From: Thioclava arctica
GTDB lineage: Bacteria > Pseudomonadota > Alphaproteobacteria > Rhodobacterales > Rhodobacteraceae
Direction of reading: 5' to 3'
DNA length: 64,000 nt
Assembly: GCF_040892615.1 (NCBI RefSeq)
Contig: NZ_JBFRYC010000003.1
Span: forward strand, 1 to 64,000
Made by a program: the position numbers and the translations under genes
Notes under the pieces: generated by a model
Database searches by the model: none
Told to the model about the DNA's origin: nothing
What the model saw: the letters and a program-made list of their open reading frames with translations, nothing else
In this document: in pieces, positions 1-7,536 of the stretch
Layout: each line of letters begins with the position of its first letter
How positions within the stretch are numbered: the stretch's first letter is position 1

Positions 1-315
1 AGTGAAGCTGACACTCATATCATCGGACCGAAATCCTAATGAGCCGATATGCTACGGTTAAACGTCGAAATCGACCAAACCGCCCACATATCTCTTCAGA
101 TAAATAGCAATGTCAAAGAGCACAGAGACAAAATAAACCGGCGACACCTCAATCTCTTGGGGCGCGACCTGCAAACCTTACTCCAAATTTTGTTTCGCTT
201 TTCAGCACCTTGCAGCACTTCCGGCTACCGTCGCTGCGTCGTTTGCTGCTTCGGTGAGGGGGGTTCTACGGATACTCCCCGACCTCCGCAACCACTTTTT
301 TAAAAAACTTCCACA
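1..315 (-). promoter_or_regulatory. rRNA operon promoter and leader (16S lies off the left edge)
   Basis: Read on the minus strand, this DNA looks like the start of an rRNA operon transcribed leftwards out of the window. A -35 box TTGCGG (286-291) and a -10-like TAGAAC (263-268) are 17 bp apart, with an A/T-rich UP-like stretch at about 297-315. Downstream, the boxA antitermination element TGCTCTTTGACA lies at 111-122. The remaining leader resembles pre-16S leaders of Rhodobacteraceae as I remember them. No open frame here has a credible RBS or codon pattern. The 16S 5' end itself is not visible, so the assignment rests on promoter plus boxA. Confidence 0.75.
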
Positions 316-462
316 TTTCCGCAAAGAACCACTTAGTCCTTTGAAAAATAACGACCTTACCTTGTTAGATTCTTTGTCTAACCGGTCCATTTTCGCGCTT
401 ACGCAAGAATCTTTCGCAAAATACCCGACTCAACGAAACCTCTGAACGCGCATTCCGCCGGG
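316..462. other. Intergenic DNA between msrQ and the rRNA promoter
   Basis: This A/T-richer spacer holds no convincing gene. It contains a short inverted repeat GTTAGA-7-TCTAAC at 364-382, upstream of the leftward rRNA promoter, which could be a minor regulatory site or the end of the msrQ transcript. No U-tract terminator follows msrQ. Confidence 0.4.
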
Positions 463-1068
463 TCAGCGGAATCGGGGGGCCAAACGAAGCCCCAAAAGCA
501 GCAATACCGCTGCCAACCACAGCCAGCCCTGAGTGGAGATCACCTTCATCTGTAGCAGATAATGAATCACCCCCAACAGCACGGCAGGGTAAACCAGCCA
601 ATGCAGCTTGCGCCAATTGCGGCCCAGCTTGCGGATCGAGGCATTGTTTGAGGTGATCGCAAGCGGGATCAGCAGGATGAAGGCGCTGATTCCCAGCAAC
701 AGGTAGCGCCGCTTCACGAGGTCCGACAAGGCCTGCGCCCACAGCATGCTCATATCCAGAACCGCCCAAGCCGTCAGATGCAGGGCTATATAGAAGAACG
801 CGAGCAACCCGATCGCGCGACGATAGCGGATCAGATTGAGCCCCAGCCAGCGCCGCGCGGGCGTAATCGCCAATCCGCCCACAAGAAACCACAGCGCGAT
901 CTTGCCCAGCCGATGCTCGATCCCTTTCACGGGATCGACTCCGATTCCCCCGGTGAAGGTCAGATAGACCACCCAGGCCAGAGGAATCAGCCCTGCGAGA
1001 TAGACAACCCAACTGGGCACATGTCGCAACGCACCATTGATCGGGGCCGACAGGCTTGCGGTGGTCAT
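463..1068 (-). CDS. msrQ: MsrQ, haem-binding membrane subunit of periplasmic methionine sulfoxide reductase
   Basis: A 201-aa integral membrane protein of the YedZ/MsrQ family (ferric reductase-like fold). It passes quinol electrons through haem b to periplasmic MsrP, which repairs oxidised methionine in envelope proteins. About five to six hydrophobic helices are visible, with family histidines in the segments ALHLTAW and KLHWLVY and near GVIHYLL. Its start overlaps the msrP stop by one base (TGATG), so the genes are translationally coupled. Length fits the family. Confidence 0.93.
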   Translation of the reverse strand: MTTASLSAPINGALRHVPSWVVYLAGLIPLAWVVYLTFTGGIGVDPVKGIEHRLGKIALWFLVGGLAITPARRWLGLNLIRYRRAIGLLAFFYIALHLTAWAVLDMSMLWAQALSDLVKRRYLLLGISAFILLIPLAITSNNASIRKLGRNWRKLHWLVYPAVLLGVIHYLLQMKVISTQGWLWLAAVLLLLGLRLAPRFR

Positions 1069-1997
1069 CAGTAATTCTTCCGCAGGTCCATGCCGGTATA
1101 GAGGCTCGCGACCTCATCCTCGTAGCCGTTGAACATCAGCGTCGGTTCGCGCCCGGCAAACAGCCCTGCGCCCACACGCCGTTCGGTGGCTTGCGACCAG
1201 CGCGGGTGATCCACCTTGGGGTTCACATTGGCATAGAAACCGTATTCGCGCGGCTGAAGCTGATTCCACGTGGTGCGCGGCATCTTGTCGGTCAGCGAGA
1301 TCTTCACGATGCTCTTGATCGACTTGAAACCATATTTCCACGGCACGATCAGCCGGATCGGAGCGCCGTTCTGGTTGGGCATCTCTTCATCGTAAAGCCC
1401 GGTCGCCAGAATCGTCAGCGGGTTCATCGCCTCGTCGATCCGCAGGCCCTCGACATAGGGCCAGTCGATACCGCCCTGTTTCTGCCCCGGCATTTGCGAG
1501 GGACGCAGCAAGGTCTGCATCGCGACGTATTTCGCTCCGGGCTGCACGCCCACGCGGTTCAGCAGATCCGCCAGCTCAAACCCGATCCACGGCACGATCA
1601 TCGACCACGCCTCGACACAGCGAAACCGATAGATGCGCTGTTCCAGCGTCACCGGCTTAAGAATATCATCCAGCGCGTAATTGCCGGGCTTATCTACCAG
1701 CCCGTCAATCTCGATGGACCACGGGTCGGTCACAAGCTGCTTCGAATAGGCCGCCGGGTCGGTCTTATCCCAGCCGAATTCGTAGAAATTGTTGTAATGC
1801 GTGATGTCTTTAAGCGTATTCGGCGCAGCATCAGTCGAATATTTCGATGGCGCTGCATTGATCTTGGCCAAGGCCGGCCCCGCAATCGCACCCAGCGCCA
1901 TCGCGCCTGCGCCCGCCATGATCTGGCGACGGTTAAGGAAATCGACCTTTGGCGTCACGTCGGCCCATGTTGGGTCACCGGGTCTGATCTTGCGCAT
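1068..1997 (-). CDS. msrP: MsrP, molybdopterin catalytic subunit of periplasmic methionine sulfoxide reductase
   Basis: A 309-aa oxidoreductase of the YedY/MsrP family that reduces protein-bound methionine sulfoxide in the periplasm. The N-terminus carries a twin-arginine signal (NRRQIMAG, residues 22-29, then a hydrophobic stretch to about residue 44), consistent with Tat export after cofactor loading. Cys127 in YRFRCVEAWSM is the expected molybdenum ligand, and the WIGFELADLL segment is typical of the sulfite-oxidase fold. The RBS AGGAGG sits 7 nt before the ATG. It is the first gene of the msrPQ operon. Confidence 0.95.
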   Translation of the reverse strand: MRKIRPGDPTWADVTPKVDFLNRRQIMAGAGAMALGAIAGPALAKINAAPSKYSTDAAPNTLKDITHYNNFYEFGWDKTDPAAYSKQLVTDPWSIEIDGLVDKPGNYALDDILKPVTLEQRIYRFRCVEAWSMIVPWIGFELADLLNRVGVQPGAKYVAMQTLLRPSQMPGQKQGGIDWPYVEGLRIDEAMNPLTILATGLYDEEMPNQNGAPIRLIVPWKYGFKSIKSIVKISLTDKMPRTTWNQLQPREYGFYANVNPKVDHPRWSQATERRVGAGLFAGREPTLMFNGYEDEVASLYTGMDLRKNY

Positions 1998-2172
1998 GGA
2001 AATACCTCCTGTAGGCCCACACTATGAGTGCGGGGCGTGCCCTGTGCATCCCTTTTCGCAAGAGGGGGCGACATTGTTACCCCTAGGCATAAAGAAAAAT
2101 ACGCGCCAAACTCGGGATTGGATCACTGGGCGCCATCCGGCGTGACCCGTGTGGGAGATAAGGGAGACACAG

Positions 2173-2625
2173 ATGAAACATCTGATCAGCGCCGCAGTTG
2201 CGGCGGCATTCATGCTAGGTGCGCAGGCTGCTTCGGCACAAGAGGCGCATACTTGGACCACCGAAGACACGTTCGACAACGTCACCTTTGCGGTACAAAA
2301 CGCGATCGTCGGCGCGGGGCTTGTGGTTGATCACGTCAGCCATACCGGCGACATGCTGGAACGCACCAAAGACGCGGTGGGCGAAACCAAGACCCTGTTT
2401 ACCGGCGCAGATATCTTTTCGTTCTGCTCGGCCAAGGTGTCGCGCGAGGTGATGACCAGCGACATCACCAATGTGCAATATTGCCCCTATACGATCTTTG
2501 TCTATGAGACCCCCGAAAACGCGGGCGAGATCACGGTCGGCTTTCGTGACTATCCCAAGGACACGATGGACCCGGTGACCGATATGCTGACCGGGATCGT
2601 CAAAGACGCCTTGATGATCGACTAA
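2173..2625 (+). CDS. Secreted DUF302 domain protein
   Basis: A 150-aa exported protein. Residues 1-22 form a Sec signal peptide ending at ASAQE, and the rest matches the DUF302 fold, whose function is not established. Two cysteines (in FSFCSAK and VQYCPYT) could form a disulfide in the periplasm. An in-frame ATG at 2149 is rejected because GGGAGA lies just ahead of 2173 and that start gives a clean signal peptide. It is divergent from msrPQ and appears monocistronic. Confidence 0.8.
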   Translation: MKHLISAAVAAAFMLGAQAASAQEAHTWTTEDTFDNVTFAVQNAIVGAGLVVDHVSHTGDMLERTKDAVGETKTLFTGADIFSFCSAKVSREVMTSDITNVQYCPYTIFVYETPENAGEITVGFRDYPKDTMDPVTDMLTGIVKDALMID

Positions 2626-2641
2626 GCGGCGCGCGCGGGAT

Positions 2642-3103
2642 TTACAGGTGCATATTCAAATGCGCCTTGATCCTGCGCGCTTCGATCTGGCTGTTGCGGG
2701 TCTGGCGCAGGGTCTCGACCATCATCGCGGTGAGAAACCCGATATTGAGCAACCCGTTCGCCGCCGCCATGCCCCCCAGAATACGCCAGTCATGGCTGAG
2801 AAGAATGTCGCCATAGCCCAGCGTCGTATAGACGACGAGCGCGAAATAGACCGCCTCTTCCATCGTGTGAAAGATATCGAGCACGCGAAAGCAGGCCGCC
2901 CAAGCCCAGACGCTGGCCGTCACCATCCCCAGCGCCCATAGCGCGGACGCCATCACCAGAAGCAACATCTTGGGCCCGTGCGGCTCACGCATCACCCAGC
3001 GGGCAGAGCGCACGAACATCGCCTCCATCGCCCAAGCTGTCGTCGCAGCGAAAGAAACCGTGATCAGCATCATCAGCGATCCGATAGCGATCTGGTGGAG
3101 CAT
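2642..3103 (-). CDS. Two-helix ion channel protein with a potassium-type selectivity filter
   Basis: A 153-aa membrane protein of the Ion_trans_2 (Kch-like) family. The sequence shows an N-terminal helix (about 6-26), a second helix (about 45-70), a pore loop with filter TTLGYGD at residues 93-99, and a last helix (about 108-130). GYGD is the K+-selective signature. There is no RCK/TrkA_N regulatory domain, so it probably forms a simple tetrameric channel. The open frame reaches 3451, but the ATG at 3103 begins the first membrane helix and is preferred. It is convergent with the DUF302 gene. Confidence 0.82.
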   Translation of the reverse strand: MLHQIAIGSLMMLITVSFAATTAWAMEAMFVRSARWVMREPHGPKMLLLVMASALWALGMVTASVWAWAACFRVLDIFHTMEEAVYFALVVYTTLGYGDILLSHDWRILGGMAAANGLLNIGFLTAMMVETLRQTRNSQIEARRIKAHLNMHL

Positions 3104-3214
3104 GGTAATCCTTTCGACAGCAACGGTCCCAGCTAGGCGCGCAGCCCGTCTCGCGTCAAGCGCCGCAGTGCCGCACTGGACAGAGCGGCATCCAAGCCCT
3201 ATTTCGGGGCGACC

Positions 3215-3688
3215 ATGGCAAAACATTCTGATCCCAACTCCAAGCTGATCGCCGAAAACCGGCAAGCCCGTTATCACTACGCCGTCGAGGATACGCTCGA
3301 GGCGGGGATCATGCTCTATGGCTCTGAGGTGAAATCGCTGCGCACTGGCCAGACCAATATCGCCGAAAGCTATGCCTCGGTTGAAGATGGCGAGCTGTGG
3401 CTGATCAACAGTTATATCGCAGCTTATATGCAAGCGGGGCATTTCGGCCACGAGGAACGGCGCAAGCGCAAGCTACTGGTGTCCAAACGCGAATTGTCCC
3501 GGCTGTGGAACGCCACCCAGCGCGAGGGCATGACGATCGTGCCGCTCAAGATGTATTTCAACGACAAGGGCATCGCGAAACTGCTGGTCGGAATCGCCAA
3601 GGGCAAAAAGCTGGCCGATAAACGCGAAACCGAGGCCAAGCGCGACTGGAACCGCCAGAAACAACGGCTGCTCAAGCAGAATCAATGA
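3215..3688 (+). CDS. smpB: SmpB, tmRNA-binding protein of trans-translation
   Basis: A 157-aa SsrA-binding protein that brings tmRNA to stalled ribosomes so the nascent chain is tagged for proteolysis. It shows the OB-fold core with the motif GSEVKSLR and the basic C-terminal tail (KLADKRETEAKRDW) that enters the mRNA channel. Length fits the family. No ssrA gene was seen in this window. Confidence 0.97.
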   Translation: MAKHSDPNSKLIAENRQARYHYAVEDTLEAGIMLYGSEVKSLRTGQTNIAESYASVEDGELWLINSYIAAYMQAGHFGHEERRKRKLLVSKRELSRLWNATQREGMTIVPLKMYFNDKGIAKLLVGIAKGKKLADKRETEAKRDWNRQKQRLLKQNQ

Positions 3689-3777
3689 GCTGAGGCGCGG
3701 TTTTGGGCGCCCTGCCCTTGCGTCCCCTGCGGTGCTGAGTCTAATCAACTCTGACCGATAGAGAGAGGCGCACCGCG

Positions 3778-4629
3778 ATGGACAACCCGAAAACGCTCGT
3801 ATCGACGGACTGGCTTGCCACCCATCTGAACGATCCCGATCTGCGGATTCTGGATGGCTCGTGGTTCTTGCCCCAGATGGGTCTGGACGCCAAGGCGACC
3901 TATGATGCCAAACATATCCCCGGCGCGCGCTTCTTCGATATCGACGAGATCGCCGATAACCGTTCGGATTTGCCGCATATGGCGCCGCCGACCGAGAAGT
4001 TCATTTCCCGGATGCGCGCGATGGGTGTGGGCGACGGCCATCAGGTCGTGGTCTATGACCAACACTCGATGTTATCGGCCCCGCGCGTGTGGTGGCTGTT
4101 CCGGCTGATGGGCAAGACCGATGTGGCCGTGCTCGACGGCGGCTTGCCAAAATGGGAGGCCGAGGGCCACCCGCTTGAAGACATGCCGCCGATGGTGCGC
4201 GACCGTCACATGACCGTGCAGCGCCAGTCGGGTCTGGTGAAAGACGTGACGCAAGTGGCCCATGCCTCTAAGCTGGGTGATTATGCGATCATCGACGCGC
4301 GCGCGCATGGCCGTTTCATCGGCCAAGACGCTGAACCCCGCCCGAACCTGCGCAAAGGCCATATCCCCGGATCGCGAAACGTGCCGTGGGAGAGCCTTTT
4401 GACGCCAGAGGGCACGATGAAATCCCCCGAGGCCCTGCGCAAGATTTTTGAAGGCGCGGGCGTCGATCTGTCCAAACCCGCGATCACCACCTGTGGATCT
4501 GGCGTGAGCGCGGCCATTCTGGCCCTCGCGCTGGAGCTGATCGGCAAGTCGGATTGGGCCCTCTATGATGGATCATGGGCCGAATGGGGCATGTATAACG
4601 ACCTCAAGGTCGCAACCGGAGACGCATGA
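3778..4629 (+). CDS. sseA: 3-mercaptopyruvate sulfurtransferase (tandem rhodanese)
   Basis: A 283-aa enzyme of the SseA/thiosulfate sulfurtransferase family. Two rhodanese domains are visible, residues about 5-140 and 155-280. Catalytic Cys239 lies in the loop CGSGVS, the form typical of mercaptopyruvate rather than thiosulfate enzymes, while the N-terminal domain has YDQHS in place of an active loop. It moves sulfur from mercaptopyruvate to thiol acceptors or cyanide. Its stop overlaps the aminotransferase start by 4 bp (ATGA). A partner transaminase would make mercaptopyruvate from cysteine, which is a plausible inferred link. Confidence 0.9.
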   Translation: MDNPKTLVSTDWLATHLNDPDLRILDGSWFLPQMGLDAKATYDAKHIPGARFFDIDEIADNRSDLPHMAPPTEKFISRMRAMGVGDGHQVVVYDQHSMLSAPRVWWLFRLMGKTDVAVLDGGLPKWEAEGHPLEDMPPMVRDRHMTVQRQSGLVKDVTQVAHASKLGDYAIIDARAHGRFIGQDAEPRPNLRKGHIPGSRNVPWESLLTPEGTMKSPEALRKIFEGAGVDLSKPAITTCGSGVSAAILALALELIGKSDWALYDGSWAEWGMYNDLKVATGDA

Positions 4630-5810
4630 TGCTGAACAATCTCAAACCGCAAGCGCCGGATAAAATCCTCGCGCTGATGGGCGAATATCGCGCTGACCCG
4701 CGTGACAAAAAAGTCGATCTGGGCGTCGGCGTCTATAAAGATGCCGATGGCAAAACCCCGATCATGACCGCCGTTCACAAAGCTGAAAAACAGGTCTGGG
4801 ACAGCGAGACCACGAAATCCTATGCGGGCCTTGCCGGCCAGCCCGAATTCCACGCCGCGATGGCGGAAATGGTGCTGGGCAAGGGTTACCCTGCCGACCG
4901 TCTCGCCTGCTTGTCCACCGTGGGCGGCACTGGCGCGTGCCGGATGGGCTTTGAACTGGCGCGCATGGCGCAGCCCGAGACCACGGTCTGGGTGTCTGAT
5001 CCGACATGGCCGAACCACCTGTCGATCCTGAACTTCATGGGGCAGGCGTTCAAATCCTATCGCTATTTCGATGCCGCCAGCCGAAGCGTCGATTTCGACG
5101 CGATGATGGCAGATCTGAAAGCAGTCAAGAAAGGCGACATCGTGCTGCTGCACGGCTGCTGTCACAACCCGACCGGCGCGAACCTGACGATCGAGCAGTG
5201 GGGCGCGGTCGCAGACCTTCTGGAACAGACCGGCGCGATCCCGATGATCGACCTCGCCTATCAGGGCTTCGGCGATGGGCTGGAAGAAGACGCCGCTGGC
5301 ACCCGTCTGATTGCGTCGCGCCTGCCTGAGGTGCTGATCGCGGCGTCCTGCTCCAAGAACTTCGGGATTTACCGCGAGCGCACCGGCTGCCTGATGGTTC
5401 TGGGCGATGCGGCCACGCGCGCGGTGACGCAAGACGTGCTGTCGTACCTCAACCGCCAGACCTATTCCTTCCCACCCTATCACGGGCAGGCGTTGGTCGC
5501 GCGCGTGCTGACCGATCCGGCGCTGCGCGCGGAATGGGAGGCCGAATTGGAAGAGGTCCGCACGGGCATGTTGGACCTGCGCAAACAGCTTGCCGATGAA
5601 TTGCGGCGTCTGACCAACTCGGATCGCTTCGACTTCGTGGCCGAGCATCGCGGCATGTTCTCGCGCCTCGGGGCCACCCCCGAGCAGGTCGCCAAGATGA
5701 AGGCCGAAAACGGGATTTATATGGTCGGCGATTCGCGCATCAACATCGCCGGGCTGAATACAAAATCGGTACCGCTGCTGGCGCGCGCCTTGATCGACGC
5801 GGGCGTCTAA
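4626..5810 (+). CDS. tyrB: Class I aromatic/aspartate aminotransferase
   Basis: A 394-aa PLP enzyme of the AspC/TyrB subgroup, which swaps amino groups between aspartate or aromatic amino acids and 2-oxoglutarate. Visible signatures are DPTWPNH, HGCCHNPTG and the Schiff-base Lys244 in SCSKNFGIYRERTG. It is translationally coupled to sseA. ATG codons at 4626 and 4629 are both possible; the first overlaps the upstream stop and is used here. AspC and TyrB substrate ranges cannot be separated by eye, so the symbol is tentative. Confidence 0.85.
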   Translation: MMLNNLKPQAPDKILALMGEYRADPRDKKVDLGVGVYKDADGKTPIMTAVHKAEKQVWDSETTKSYAGLAGQPEFHAAMAEMVLGKGYPADRLACLSTVGGTGACRMGFELARMAQPETTVWVSDPTWPNHLSILNFMGQAFKSYRYFDAASRSVDFDAMMADLKAVKKGDIVLLHGCCHNPTGANLTIEQWGAVADLLEQTGAIPMIDLAYQGFGDGLEEDAAGTRLIASRLPEVLIAASCSKNFGIYRERTGCLMVLGDAATRAVTQDVLSYLNRQTYSFPPYHGQALVARVLTDPALRAEWEAELEEVRTGMLDLRKQLADELRRLTNSDRFDFVAEHRGMFSRLGATPEQVAKMKAENGIYMVGDSRINIAGLNTKSVPLLARALIDAGV

Positions 5811-5839
5811 GGAACCTACAACCAAGCTTGACGATTTAA

Positions 5840-5870
5840 GACGGAGGCCTTCGGGCTTCCGTCTTTTTAT
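5840..5870 (+). terminator. Rho-independent terminator after the aminotransferase gene
   Basis: A stem of about 10 bp (GACGGAGGCC with GGCTTCCGTC, one G-U pair) closes over the stable tetraloop TTCG and is followed by TTTTTATTT. It ends the sseA-tyrB operon before the marR promoter. Confidence 0.9.
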
Positions 5871-5893
5871 TTGGAAAATTTTTCATTTTACCC

Positions 5894-5929
5894 TTGAAAT
5901 AGTAAGCAAGCTTATAATGTAAGGGCTTA
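5894..5929 (+). promoter_or_regulatory. Promoter/operator region of the marR-emrAB operon
   Basis: A perfect -10 hexamer TATAAT (5913-5918) sits within two short dyads, TAAGCAAGCTTA (5903-5914) and TAAGGGCTTA (5920-5929), which share the half-site pair TAAG/CTTA. A MarR dimer bound at either would cover the -10 region, which fits autorepression. A convincing -35 box is not evident. Confidence 0.55.
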
Positions 5930-5957
5930 TGATATACGCATTGATCCGGAGCCCGCT

Positions 5958-6416
5958 ATGTCCGAACAAAGCCTAGGTTTCCTGTTGCATGACGCGACCC
6001 GGTTGATCCGGCGTCGCTTTGAAAAACGTGCCAATGAGCTGGGTTTGACCACCGCGCAATGGCGTCTCTTGGTCTATCTCAAGCGCGAAGGACCGCTGGC
6101 ACAGGCGCGTCTGGCCGAGTTGCTCGAGATCGAGCCGATCTCGGTGTCGCGCCTTGTCGACCGGATGGAAGAGGCCGATTGGGTTTTGCGCAAGCACGAT
6201 TCCAACGACCGGCGCGTCAAGCTGATCCACCCCACGGCGAAGACCCGTGCTGCCTTTGAAGAGGCGCATGACATCGCAGAAGCCATTTACGCCAAAGCCC
6301 TCAATGGCCTGTCAGACCGTGCGGTCAAACAGGTCATGAGTTCCCTGAACAAGATAATCGAAAATCTCTCCGATGAGGAGAGCCCCTCCCAGAGTTCCGA
6401 GGCCAATCATGAGTGA
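5958..6416 (+). CDS. MarR-family transcriptional regulator of the adjacent efflux pump
   Basis: A 152-aa winged-helix regulator. The central DNA-binding region runs from about residue 45 to 95 and includes the recognition helix EPISVSRLVDRMEEADWV and wing DSNDRRVKLIHPT; the flanking helices form the dimer interface. It is the first gene of an operon with emrA-like and emrB-like genes, and its last 8 bp overlap the emrA start. By family precedent (EmrR/MarR) it should repress this operon until a toxic phenolic or drug ligand binds. Ligand and operator are inferred. Confidence 0.92.
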   Translation: MSEQSLGFLLHDATRLIRRRFEKRANELGLTTAQWRLLVYLKREGPLAQARLAELLEIEPISVSRLVDRMEEADWVLRKHDSNDRRVKLIHPTAKTRAAFEEAHDIAEAIYAKALNGLSDRAVKQVMSSLNKIIENLSDEESPSQSSEANHE

Positions 6417-7533
6417 CGCAACAGAAAAAAAATCTGCCCCGAGCAATGGGCAAGACATCGAAACGAAAAAGAAAAAACGGCCAAAAACATGGCTGCTGGT
6501 CCTTGTGCCTGCGCTGATCGTGCTTGGCGGCGCGTATTATTGGCTGAGTTCCGGCGGATCTGAGTCCACCCAAAACGCCAACTTCCAGATGGCGCGCATT
6601 CCGGTGGCCTCACAAATCTCGGGCCGGGTGACGAAGGTGTTCGTTTCAGAAAACGAGCATGTCAAAAAGGGCGACCCGCTGTTCGAACTCGACAAGAAAC
6701 CCTATGAATTGGCCTTGGCCAAGGCTGAGGCCGGACTGTCGATGGCCAAGCTTCAGGTCGAACAGCTGCGCGCCTCGTATAAGGCGGCGTTGGCGGATGA
6801 AAAACAGGCTTCTGACAATGCAGACTACCAAGCCAAGCAGCTTGCCCGGCAAGAATCGCTGACCAAATCGGGGGCTGCGACGCAGACATCGCTTGATGCG
6901 CAGCGCACGACCACAATCGCGGCCCAAGACACGCTTGCCGCCGCCCAGCAAAAGGTTGCAGCCGCCAAGGTTGCCCTTGATGGCAATCCCGACATCGCGG
7001 TCGAGGATCACCCCACGGTGAAAGCTGCAATCACCGCCGTGAACGATGCGAAATATAACCTTTCGCAAACCGAACTGTTCGCGCCAGCCGACGGCGTCAT
7101 CTACCAAGCCGGCTCGTTCAAGCCCGGTGAAATGGTTGGCGCGGGATCAAGCCTGTTCACGCTGGTTGATACCACCGATGTCTGGGTGATCGCGAATTTC
7201 AAGGAAACCGAGCTGACCCATATGGGCGCGGGGCAATCCGCCACGGTCACGTTCGACGCCTTCCCCGGTCGCAACTACAAAGCCACGGTCGAAGCGGTCG
7301 GCGCAGGCACCGGGGCCGAGTTCTCGATCCTTCCGGCGCAAAACGCGACCGGCAACTGGGTGAAGGTGACCCAGCGTGTTCCCGTGCGGCTGCGGCTCGC
7401 GAAAGGCTCGGACTTGACCGGTTTGCGCGCGGGTCTTTCGGCGACGGTGAATGTGGATACCAAGGTCAAATCGAATCTCGCTCAACTCATCGGCGATAAG
7501 GCTCAGGCCACGCCCGCGGCTCAGGGGCAATAA
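6409..7533 (+). CDS. emrA: EmrA-type periplasmic adaptor (HlyD family) of a drug efflux pump
   Basis: A 374-aa membrane fusion protein. A basic cytoplasmic tail precedes one transmembrane helix (about residues 26-44). A biotinyl-lipoyl half (VASQISGRVTKVFVSENEHVKKGD), a long alpha-hairpin (about 100-190) and the second lipoyl half plus beta-barrel follow. It links the inner-membrane transporter EmrB to an outer-membrane channel. The ATG at 6409 follows a GAGG ribosome site and overlaps the regulator stop; an upstream ATG at 6373 is less likely. No TolC homologue is encoded here. Confidence 0.92.
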   Translation: MSDATEKKSAPSNGQDIETKKKKRPKTWLLVLVPALIVLGGAYYWLSSGGSESTQNANFQMARIPVASQISGRVTKVFVSENEHVKKGDPLFELDKKPYELALAKAEAGLSMAKLQVEQLRASYKAALADEKQASDNADYQAKQLARQESLTKSGAATQTSLDAQRTTTIAAQDTLAAAQQKVAAAKVALDGNPDIAVEDHPTVKAAITAVNDAKYNLSQTELFAPADGVIYQAGSFKPGEMVGAGSSLFTLVDTTDVWVIANFKETELTHMGAGQSATVTFDAFPGRNYKATVEAVGAGTGAEFSILPAQNATGNWVKVTQRVPVRLRLAKGSDLTGLRAGLSATVNVDTKVKSNLAQLIGDKAQATPAAQGQ

Positions 7534-7536
7534 GCT

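Noticed and set aside
365..1117. 250-codon frame antisense-like to msrQ
   Set aside because: Same strand but other frame of msrQ, Arg-rich shadow composition, no RBS, and msrQ fits the family fully.
1056..2027. 323-codon plus-strand frame over msrP
   Set aside because: Shadow of msrP; msrP has Tat signal, RBS and catalytic Cys.
4563..5825. 420-codon minus-strand frame over the aminotransferase gene
   Set aside because: Composition rich in R, H, Q and no family signature; aminotransferase frame has all motifs.
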